Shown piece after piece: positions 27,888 to 37,943 of a DNA stretch of 64,000 bases. Each line of letters starts with the position of its first letter. Within the stretch, counting starts at the first letter, position 1. Both the position numbers and the translations under genes were made by a program. The DNA lies in the NCBI RefSeq assembly GCF_902459655.1, contig NZ_CABPSB010000023.1, positions 1 through 64,000 on the forward strand, in the 5' to 3' direction. Source of the DNA: Pandoraea anhela. Its GTDB lineage: Bacteria; Pseudomonadota; Gammaproteobacteria; Burkholderiales; Burkholderiaceae. The notes beneath the pieces are model-generated. The model worked only from the letters and a program-made list of their open reading frames with translations. It had not been told where the DNA came from and did not search any database.

Positions 27888-27960
27888 GGGTGTTTAAGCG
27901 TGTTTAAGCGTGTATAAGTTTGTATAAGCGGCGCCTCACGCCGTATGCGTTGTAACGAAG

Positions 27961-27984
27961 CGGGCCGCATTTGCGGCCCGTTTT
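27961..27984 (+). terminator. purB terminator
   Basis: CGGGCCGC (27961-27968) pairs with GCGGCCCG (27973-27980) across a four-base loop, followed by TTTT. Confidence 0.8.
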
Positions 27985-28115
27985 GCATCGGGCCATCCCG
28001 CTTCGCACTCCGCTGTACCCTTCATCCCCGCTTTTCCTCGTCGTCTTTCGTCCCCCTACGGCTCACTACGTCCCCTTATGTGGCCCCTATGGGCGGTATC
28101 CGGTCCGCTTTGACT

Positions 28116-28148
28116 CGCTTCTGATCCGCTTCTGATCCGCTTCTGATC
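28116..28148. repeat. Three tandem copies of an 11-bp repeat
   Basis: CGCTTCTGATC occurs three times without interruption (28116-28126, 28127-28137, 28138-28148), and a decayed copy precedes it. The array ends about 77 bases upstream of the cytochrome c' start. An 11-base period places each copy on nearly the same helix face. Confidence 0.85.
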
Positions 28149-28224
28149 TTATGACAACTGTGTCATACGGGTACGCAAGTTGGTGTGTATCATAGCCGCA
28201 CAAACCATAAGGAGAATCCCACAA

Positions 28225-28677
28225 ATGAAGTTCGCTCTCGCAGTCGCAGCGCTCGCCGCTGCTACCGTTGTGCCCGCCGCCGCGCAAGCGCAGTTCGCCA
28301 AAGCCGACGACGCCGTGGAGTATCGTCAGTCGGCCCTTTTCCTCCTGGGTAACCATTTTGGCCGTATCGGCGCTGTCGTGAAGGGCGATGCCCCGTTCAA
28401 CAAGGACGACGTGGCCAAGAACGCCGAGCTTGTCGCTACGCTCTCGAAGCTGCCGTGGCCGGCCTTCGACGGCGGGCAGACGAACGGCAAGAGCAAGGCG
28501 AAGCCGGAAGCCTTCTCCGACAAGGCGAAGTTCAAGGAGGCTGCGGACAAAATGGAAACGGCCGTGGCGAAGCTCAACACCGTGGCCAAGGGCGGCGACC
28601 TCGCGTCGATCAAGACGGCGTTCGGCGAAGCCGCGCAGACTTGCAAGAGCTGCCACGACAACTTCCGCGCAAAGTAA
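28225..28677 (+). CDS. Cytochrome c' family protein
   Basis: 150 residues. A signal peptide of about 23 residues ends in AQA before QFAKADDAVEYR. The mature four-helix bundle ends in the haem-attachment motif CKSCH at about 140-144, the C-terminal position typical of class II cytochromes c (c'). These periplasmic proteins bind NO or take part in electron transfer. AAGGAG precedes the ATG at 28225. The next gene, convergent, encodes a di-haem b561-type membrane protein; in many bacteria such pairs are co-inherited as redox partners. Confidence 0.9.
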   Translation: MKFALAVAALAAATVVPAAAQAQFAKADDAVEYRQSALFLLGNHFGRIGAVVKGDAPFNKDDVAKNAELVATLSKLPWPAFDGGQTNGKSKAKPEAFSDKAKFKEAADKMETAVAKLNTVAKGGDLASIKTAFGEAAQTCKSCHDNFRAK

Positions 28678-28708
28678 GCGACGCTGACTGTCCCGACGTT
28701 CCCATGAA

Positions 28709-28742
28709 AAAGCCGGTCGTTTTCACGCGACCGGCTTTTTTT
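28709..28742. terminator. Bidirectional terminator between cytochrome genes
   Basis: AGCCGGTCG (28711-28719) and CGACCGGCT (28728-28736) form a stem with A run on one side and seven or more T on the other, serving the cytochrome c' gene and perhaps the convergent cytochrome b gene. Confidence 0.85.
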
Positions 28743-28761
28743 GTGCGATGTCGGCGAGCGG

Positions 28762-29457
28762 TCAATACGACGGCAATGCCGCAACGGCCGGCGTCAGGTT
28801 CACGATGCGATACACCAGCGCCGACGCCAGCACGATCAGGACGAGCGCGCCCACCCGCACGCGCCAGTCGTCACGCGCCGGTTGCACCGGTGCGGCGAGC
28901 GTCTTGTCCCCGAGAATCATCGGCTTGATCAGGTCCTTCTTGCGCGCGATGCGGTAGTACACGATCGCCAGCACATGCAGCGCCACGAGCGCGATCAGCA
29001 CCCATTGATTGCGAAGATGCCAGCCGGTGAGCCAATCGCTCGTGTCTTTGTCGACGAACTTGACGAGCGGTCCGTCGTTGAAGATGTCGTCGTTCGAGAA
29101 CAGGCCCAGTCCGACCTGAATGCCGAAGAACAGCAGCATGGCGACGACCGACAGGCCACCGAGCGGCGTGTGCCCCGCGAAGCGAGCCTCTGTGCCTGCC
29201 CCGTCGCGCGTATCGCGCCATGCGCGCAAGAACGTGCGCGGGCCGGTGACGAATGCCGAGAAACGCGCATAACGCGGGCCGGTAATCCCCCAGATCAGAC
29301 GGAAGATCAGTAACGCGAGCACCGCGTAGCCGCACCAGAAGTGGTAAATCATCGCGTTGCCACCGGTTTTGGCCGTCAGGTACGCGGCGACCGCCAGCAC
29401 GACGAACGACCAGTGGAACAAACGGGTGGGCAGGTCCCAGATACGAATCGGCTTCAT
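28762..29457 (-). CDS. Cytochrome b561-type membrane protein
   Basis: 231 residues with four to five transmembrane helices and the pattern of bacterial b561/Ni-Fe-hydrogenase-type cytochrome b: WDLPTRLFHWSFVVLAV with a haem-ligand His in helix 1, YHFWCGYAVLALLIFRLIWG with the next His, HTPLGGLSVVAMLLFFGIQV, and the last paired His in the HLRNQWVLIALVALHVLAI segment. It probably passes electrons from quinol to the cytochrome c' encoded next to it; that partner role is an inference. AAATTTCACGCC upstream gives no strong ribosome site. Confidence 0.88.
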   Translation of the reverse strand: MKPIRIWDLPTRLFHWSFVVLAVAAYLTAKTGGNAMIYHFWCGYAVLALLIFRLIWGITGPRYARFSAFVTGPRTFLRAWRDTRDGAGTEARFAGHTPLGGLSVVAMLLFFGIQVGLGLFSNDDIFNDGPLVKFVDKDTSDWLTGWHLRNQWVLIALVALHVLAIVYYRIARKKDLIKPMILGDKTLAAPVQPARDDWRVRVGALVLIVLASALVYRIVNLTPAVAALPSY

Positions 29458-29639
29458 TGGCGTGAAATTTCGTAAATAGCGAATTCCGCGAGATTACCGT
29501 AAGCCCGTGACGCCTGCACGTTTGGGGTAAGTATGCAGGTTGAGTGATTTCCCACGTCTGGCGTCGTGCGTTCGCTGTCAGGCTGGCGGACATTCTCCAT
29601 GCCCGTCCCGCGTGTGTGCGCACAGGCGGCCGCCCGCTC

Positions 29640-31775
29640 ATGACTTCTCTTCCCGCCGACAGCCCGGTCACGGCACCCGCTTCGCAAACCGTTCATCGTC
29701 TGCCCTGCCTATTGCGTCTGAGCGTGAGTGTCATGCTGACGACGTGGGCGGGCAATCTGCTGATTCGCCTGTTCGGGGTGGCGACGCTCGCGCCGGGCGC
29801 GTGGGCGCAGACCAATGTCCATGAGTGGGGCAAATGGCTTTGGTACGGCTTGCGTTACGACATGTTGCTCGTGAGCTGGGGGATGGTCGTGTAGCTGCTG
29901 CCGCTGGCTATCCTGCGGGCGCGGTTCGCGTCGACGACGGTGGTCCGTACCGCGTTCGTGGCAGGCGTCGTGGCGTGGTTCGTCGTCGCGAACACGCTGG
30001 CCTTGGCCGAGCACTATTACCTGAGGTACTTCGGTGAGCCGTTCGGTCCGAAGCTCTTCAGCGTCTTCGATGACGACGTGGCCATCGCGTCGGATGCCGC
30101 AACGCACTTTCTCCCCGTCGGCATGGCGTTGACGAGTGCCGCGTGCCTCGGTGCGGTACAAGCCTGGTGCACGTTTCGGTGGGCGTTGGTTCCCGAGCGT
30201 GGGGCGACGTGGCGTGACGCCGTGGTGCAGGTGCTCGTCGTCTCGACGCTGCTGGTCGTGGGATGGGGGCGCCCGGCGGCGCGTCTGGTCGACCGGGAGG
30301 GGATCAGCGTGGCGCGCGAGCCGATGTTGGACGATCTGCTGGTCAACACGCCCGTGCGCCTGACGCTCGCCCTGATGCGGGCTTCGGCGGTGGCGTCCGG
30401 GAAGACGTCGCCCCAGCAGGCCGCGCGCGAGGCGTTGCGCTCCCATGGGTTTGCCGACGCGGCGGCGCTCGTCAAGGCTTTGGCGAGTGAGGGCGCACTG
30501 GATCTATCGAAGGGGGCGACGCCGGACGAAGATCCGAACACTACGCTGCTGCGCGCGCCATGGCATCGCACGCCCCTGAGCGAGAGGCTCGCCGCCCATC
30601 CGCCGCACGTGGTGTTCGGCCTCATCGAAGGGTGGGGCGGCTATGGCCTGTCGCTCGATGCCGACGGCTTTCCCATCGCGGGCGCGATGCGCAGGCATCT
30701 CGAAGCCGGGTGGTGGTTCCGGCACGCCGTGGCCGCGCGCGCCGATACGTTCTCTGCGATCGAGCATTTGCTCATCAACAGCGGCAGCCCGGCATTGCTG
30801 CTGACGAACGGCGACAAACCGGTCGCGTTCGATGCCGCCGCCGCAAGGCCGTTTCAGCAGCGGGGATACCGCACCGTATTCGTGTATGGCGGCGCCCGCA
30901 CGTGGCGCAACATCGACCGGGTGATGCGCCGTCAAGGGTTCGACGATGTCGTCACGCAAGCGGAAATCGTCGCGCGATATCCGCAGGCCGACACGGGAAG
31001 CTACGGCGTGTACGACGGCTATCTCTGGCGGTACGTGCACGACATGCTGGAAGACGCCGACGCCAAAGGGCAGCCGTTGTTCGTCTTCGCGCTGACGATG
31101 AGCAATCACTGGCCTTTCAACGTCCCGGGCGATGCGGCCACGGGCCCGTTCGATCTCACGAAGGGATGGCGCGCTTCCCCGGCGAGCGAAGCCGAGCGCG
31201 AGGCGCGTCAGCGCGGTGTGCGCGCCTACCGGTACGCGATGGACGCGCTGGGTGACTTCATCGATCGCCTGAAGTATTCGCCGATGAGTTCGCACACGAT
31301 TCTCGCCGCGACGGGCGATCACCGCGCGCCGCAATGGCGCAATCAGGACAACGCGTCACTGTCGCCTTTCGAGCAATATCACGTGCCGATCTATCTGCGA
31401 GTGCCACCGCGCTATACCCCCGCCGCGCGTTTGCGACTCGACGACTTCGTCGGTCATCGCGATATTTTTCCGACGTTGTACACCCTCGCCCTTTCCGACA
31501 CGCCCTACGTCGGGTTCGGCGAGCCGTTGTTCGGACCCGTGCCACCAACGCGACGCTATGCCGTGGCGCAACAGCGGTATCTGTTTTCGACGGCAGGCGC
31601 ACGGGACTTGCGCAGCGGCGTAACCTACATGCACGCGGAAGGGGGCGATCCCGGGCTGCTCGGACAACAGGCCCTCGATGCGAACGCGTCGCTGGCCCTG
31701 GCGGATTGGTACAGCGAGATGCAACGGGGCGGCAAGGCGGCGCTCGCTGCGCCGCCTGCATCGTCTTCACGATGA
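29640..31775 (+). pseudogene. LTA-synthase-family sulfatase, interrupted by an in-frame TAG
   Basis: A single frame from ATG 29640 to 31775 (712 codons) encodes N-terminal transmembrane helices and a periplasmic alkaline-phosphatase-fold sulfatase domain, the LtaS/OpgB/YejM type that moves or cleaves phosphoglycerol or phosphoethanolamine groups. TAG at 29892-29894 (codon 85) cuts it inside the second helix; translation reads on as LLPLAILRARF. CAG-to-TAG would explain it. A GTG at 29940 could restart after two lost helices. The catalytic domain is complete: VVFGLIEGWGG, probable nucleophile Thr in ADTFSAIEHLL, MSNHWPFNVPG and the metal site ATGDHRAPQW. Confidence 0.8.
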
Positions 31776-31817
31776 CGCCGGAGATTTCCGAGAGCGCGAG
31801 CCTCGCGCGCCGGACGA

Positions 31818-31850
31818 AAAAAAACCGCCGGGCATGCCGGCGGCTTTTTC
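31818..31850. terminator. Bidirectional terminator between the sulfatase and secF
   Basis: CCGCCGG (31825-31831) and CCGGCGG (31837-31843) form a stem flanked by an A run on the left and T5 on the right, suiting both convergent transcripts. Confidence 0.8.
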
Positions 31851-31901
31851 AGACGACGCGTTGAAACTTACCTCAAACACGTACATCGAGCGCAACGTAC
31901 G

Positions 31902-32879
31902 TCAGACACGCGCGCCGAAGTTCGGGTCGTTGCGATCGACACCTTCTTCACCGTCCTTGTTGCTGTGCTTGATGAGGTCTTCACGCTTGACGCCGAACCA
32001 CATCGCGAGCGCCGCCGCCACGAACACCGACGAGTAGATACCGAACAGAATACCCACGGTCAGCGCGAGTGCGAAGTAGTGCAGCGTCTGGCCGCCGAAG
32101 AAGAACATCGACAGCACCATCATTTCCGTACTGGCGTGGGTGATGATGGTCCGCGACATCGTCGTCGTGATGGCGTGGTCGATGACTTCCTGCACCGTCG
32201 CCTTGCGCATCTTGCGGAACGTCTCGCGAATCCGGTCGAAGATAACGACCGATTCGTTCACCGAGTAGCCCAGCACCGCCAGTACCCCGGCCAGCACCGC
32301 CAGCGAGAACTCCCACTGGAAGTAGGCGAAGAAGCCGAGAATGATCACCACGTCGTGCAAGTTGGCGATCACGCCGGCCACGGCGAACTTCCATTCGAAG
32401 CGGAACGACAGATAGATGATGATGCCCACGACCACGAAGGTCAGCGCCAGCAGACCGTCGGTGAAGAGTTCATGGCCAATCTGCGGTCCGACGAATTCCA
32501 CGCGACGCAGCGAGACGTCGGGGGCGTCGGCCTTGAGCGCGGTCATCACGGCGTCGCTTTGCTGCGCGCTGGTGACCTGCTTGCCGTCCGGACCGTTCTG
32601 GATCGGCAGACGGATCATGACGTCGCGCGAAGTGCCGAAGCTCTGCACCTGCACGTCGCGATATCCCAGTTTGCCGACTTCGCCACGAATCTTCTCGAGG
32701 TCGGCCGCCTGCGTGTAGGCCACTTCCATGACGGTCCCGCCGGTGAACTCGATCGACAGGTGCAGACCCCGCGTGAGCAGGAAGAACACCGCCGCCACGA
32801 AGGTGAGTGCGGAGACAACGTTGAAGATGAGGGCGTGCCGCATGAACGGCACGTCTTTCTTGATGCGGAAAAATTCCAT
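31902..32879 (-). CDS. secF: Protein translocase subunit SecF
   Basis: 325 residues, six transmembrane helices with a periplasmic P1-like loop after helix 1. The family segment VNESVVIFDRIRETFRKMRK lies near residue 210 and THASTEMMVLSMFFFGG near 258. With SecD it uses the proton gradient to pull exported proteins through SecYEG. It starts 24 bases after secD in the queA-tgt-yajC-secD-secF order. Confidence 0.97.
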   Translation of the reverse strand: MEFFRIKKDVPFMRHALIFNVVSALTFVAAVFFLLTRGLHLSIEFTGGTVMEVAYTQAADLEKIRGEVGKLGYRDVQVQSFGTSRDVMIRLPIQNGPDGKQVTSAQQSDAVMTALKADAPDVSLRRVEFVGPQIGHELFTDGLLALTFVVVGIIIYLSFRFEWKFAVAGVIANLHDVVIILGFFAYFQWEFSLAVLAGVLAVLGYSVNESVVIFDRIRETFRKMRKATVQEVIDHAITTTMSRTIITHASTEMMVLSMFFFGGQTLHYFALALTVGILFGIYSSVFVAAALAMWFGVKREDLIKHSNKDGEEGVDRNDPNFGARV

Positions 32880-32903
32880 GACTGTTTCCTCTCGCGCCTG
32901 CGC

Positions 32904-34796
32904 TTATTGCTCGCCTGCGTCGGGTGCGTTCGTCGCACCGTCCGGGCGCCAGACCTGACCGATCGCCAGCGACTTCAGCTTGCGACGGCCGCCGTACCAC
33001 AGGTTGACCAAACCGCGCGAGAAGAACACGGCGGAGAACATCGAGGTCAGGATACCCAGGCAGTGCACCACGGCAAACGCGCGCACCGGGCCCGAACCGA
33101 AGGCCAGCAGCGCCAGACCGGCGATGAGCGTGGTCACGTTCGAGTCCAGAATCGTCGCCCATGCATGTTCGAAGCCCAGCGAAATCGCTTTCTGGGCCGA
33201 CGCCCCCGCGCGCAGTTCTTCGCGGATACGCTCGTTGATCAGCACGTTCGCGTCGATGGCCATACCGAGCGTGAGCGCGATAGCGGCGATACCCGGCAGC
33301 GTGAGCGTCGCCTGCATCATCGAGAGCACGGCCACGAGCAGCAGCAGGTTGAACAGCAGGGCGATGACCGAGAACACGCCGAACAGCATGTAGTACGCCA
33401 TCATGAACACGGCGATGGCGATCAGGCCGTACAGCACCGAATCGACACCCTTTTGCACGTTATCGGCGCCGAGGCTCGGGCCGATGGTGCGCTCTTCGAT
33501 GATTTCCATCGGTGCGGCGAGCGAACCGGCGCGCAGCAGCAGTGCGAGATCGTTGGCGCCCTGCGCCGAGCCCATACCGGTGATCTGGAAGCTCTGGCCG
33601 AGTTCGCTGCGAATGTTCGCCACCGTCAGCACTTCGCCCTTGCCCTTCTCGAACAGCACGATGGCCATCGGCTTGCCGATGTTGTCGCGCGAGACGTCGC
33701 GCAGCACTCGGCCACCTGCGGCGTCGAGCTTGATGTTGACCGACGGCTGCTGGTGATCGTCGAAACCTGCCGAGGCGCTCGTGATGCGGTCGCCGCTGAA
33801 GATCACCTGACGCTTGAGCATGACCGGTGCGCCGTTGCCGTGCAGGAACAGTTCGTCCTGCGGCGGGACCGGCGTGTCTGCCGTGATCAGACGCGGTGCG
33901 TCCGGATCGGCCAGACGCGCTTCGAGCGTCGCCGTGCGTCCGATGATGTCCTTGGCCTTGGCGGTGTCCTGCACGCCGGGCAACTGCACGACGATGCGGT
34001 CCGGGCCTTCTTGCTGAATCACCGGTTCGGCCACGCCGAGTTCGTTCACGCGGTTATGCAACGTAACGATATTCTGCTTGACGGCGTTGTCCTGCACCGC
34101 GCGACGGGCCGCTTCGGTGAAAGCGCCCACGACCTTGAACGTGCCGTTCGGGCCGGCTTGCGTGGTGTAGGCGAGGTCGGGCAGGCCGTCGGTCAGGGCG
34201 CCGCGGGCGCGCTCGGCATCCGCCTGCGTGCTGAAGGCCGCTTCGATGCCGTTGTCCGTACGCGTCACGCCGTTGTGACGGATGTTCTTGTCACGCAGCA
34301 GCGTGCGGGCGTCGGCGGCCGCCGCGTCCAGACGCTTGGTGATCGCACCGGCCATGTCGACTTGCAGCAGGAAGTGCACACCGCCACGCAGGTCGAGGCC
34401 GAGGTACATCGGCAGCGCGTGGATTCTGGTGAGCCATTCCGGCGAGGCCGAGAGCAGGTTGAGCGCCACGACGAAGGTCGGGTCGGTCGCGTCGGTGTTC
34501 AGCGTCGATTGGAGAAGATCTTTGGCGCGCAGTTGCGTGTCGGTATCCGAGAAGCGGATCCGCACGCTCGGGTTGTTGCCCGTGCTGTCGAACACCGCGC
34601 CGTTGTAGGCGATGTTCTGTGCCTTGAGCGCGTCTTCTGCGCGCGAAAGCGTCGAGGGATCGACCTTGACGGTCGCCTTGACGCTGGAAATCTGTACCGC
34701 CGGCGTTTCACCGAACAGGTTCGGCAGCGTGTAGAGCACCCCGATGGCAAGAGCCACCAGAATGACGATGTATTTCCAGAGAGGATAGCGATTCAT
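32904..34796 (-). CDS. secD: Protein translocase subunit SecD
   Basis: 630 residues, close to the family norm. One N-terminal helix (YIVILVALAIGVLYTLPNLFG), the family signature GLDLRGGVHFLLQVDM near residue 122, a large periplasmic P1 domain, and five C-terminal helices containing GIAAIALTLGMAIDANVLINERIREEL near 505-530 with the conserved Asp. It works with SecF in late stages of protein export. Second to last gene of the export operon. Confidence 0.97.
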   Translation of the reverse strand: MNRYPLWKYIVILVALAIGVLYTLPNLFGETPAVQISSVKATVKVDPSTLSRAEDALKAQNIAYNGAVFDSTGNNPSVRIRFSDTDTQLRAKDLLQSTLNTDATDPTFVVALNLLSASPEWLTRIHALPMYLGLDLRGGVHFLLQVDMAGAITKRLDAAAADARTLLRDKNIRHNGVTRTDNGIEAAFSTQADAERARGALTDGLPDLAYTTQAGPNGTFKVVGAFTEAARRAVQDNAVKQNIVTLHNRVNELGVAEPVIQQEGPDRIVVQLPGVQDTAKAKDIIGRTATLEARLADPDAPRLITADTPVPPQDELFLHGNGAPVMLKRQVIFSGDRITSASAGFDDHQQPSVNIKLDAAGGRVLRDVSRDNIGKPMAIVLFEKGKGEVLTVANIRSELGQSFQITGMGSAQGANDLALLLRAGSLAAPMEIIEERTIGPSLGADNVQKGVDSVLYGLIAIAVFMMAYYMLFGVFSVIALLFNLLLLVAVLSMMQATLTLPGIAAIALTLGMAIDANVLINERIREELRAGASAQKAISLGFEHAWATILDSNVTTLIAGLALLAFGSGPVRAFAVVHCLGILTSMFSAVFFSRGLVNLWYGGRRKLKSLAIGQVWRPDGATNAPDAGEQ

Positions 34797-34930
34797 AGCG
34801 GCGGGCTAGGGTGATGCCTCGTGGCAAACCGTGCTTCAGACCGTCTTGCAAGGTGGCGCCGGCGCGTAGACCGGTGCCGCCATGCACTGCGGCCGCCGGT
34901 AAGGGCGGCCGCGGGCGGTTGTGCGCAGGA

Positions 34931-35257
34931 TCAGAGCGCCTTGATGGTGCCCTTCGGCAGCAACGTGGTGATTGCGCCCTTCTGCACATTGATTTCGACG
35001 TTGTCGGCGATTTCAATGGTCACGAAGGTCTCGCCGACCTTCGAGATGCGACCGGCCAGGCCGCCCGAGGTCACGACTTCGTCGCCCTTGGTGAGCGCGG
35101 CCAGCATGTTGCGGGTCTCTTTCTGACGCTTCATCTGCGGACGGATCATGATGAAGTACAGCACCACGAACATCAGCACGAGCGGCAGGAAGCTCATCAG
35201 GCTGCTGGTCGGGCTGGCGGCGCCAGCCGTCTGAGCGTAGGCTTCGGAAATCAGCAC
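34931..35257 (-). CDS. yajC: Preprotein translocase accessory subunit YajC
   Basis: 108 residues, one transmembrane helix (FLPLVLMFVVLYFIMIRPQM, about 24-43) followed by the cytoplasmic domain with LTKGDEVVTSGGLAGRISKV. YajC associates with SecDF. AGGAG precedes the ATG at 35257. The 134-base gap to secD (34797-34930) is longer than usual and contains a G+C-rich inverted stretch near 34880-34915 but no gene. Confidence 0.95.
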   Translation of the reverse strand: MLISEAYAQTAGAASPTSSLMSFLPLVLMFVVLYFIMIRPQMKRQKETRNMLAALTKGDEVVTSGGLAGRISKVGETFVTIEIADNVEINVQKGAITTLLPKGTIKAL

Positions 35258-35429
35258 GTTCGGTTCTCCTTATGTAAGACGTGTAAAAGCCGCGTGTGCC
35301 GGCCTTCCGGACACGCGCGGCGTGTGTTTCGGTGCGAGGATGCAGCATCCAAGCCCGGCATTTTACCACTGCCCGACCCCGTTCCCGGGGGATTCGGTAC
35401 CCGATTCGACCGTCGTCGGGCCCCGGCCG

Positions 35430-37780
<2,351 letters not shown>

Positions 37781-37943
37781 CAGCGTTTACAATGCTAAGG
37801 TCTGTCCAGACCCTGAAACCGACATTTTACTTGGTTCGCCCGAAAGCCAGCCGGTTCGGTGTGTGCGCTACCGACCGCGCGCCGTCGACTGTCTTGCCGG
37901 CGAACCGAGAAAGAACGCTTCCGACGCCCCGACTTGCGACTGC

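Larger units (their letters stand above)
27888..28224. other. Intergenic region with short tandem repeats between purB and cytochrome c'
   Basis: 337 bases without a gene. Right after the purB stop are four degenerate decamers (27891-27930, consensus TGTTTAAGCG). The purB terminator is at 27961-27984. A pyrimidine-rich stretch follows, then three exact 11-base repeats at 28116-28148, and the presumed cytochrome promoter. The sequence CTTATGACAACTGTGTCATACG (28148-28169) contains an imperfect inverted repeat TATGACA-ACTG-TGTCATA that might be an operator. Confidence 0.6.

Noticed and set aside
31965-34814. A 949-codon open frame on the plus strand opposite secD-secF
   Set aside because: It is the antisense mirror of highly conserved secD and secF; high G+C at third positions removes stops on the other strand. 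Its translation is His/Arg/Asp-rich with no family pattern.
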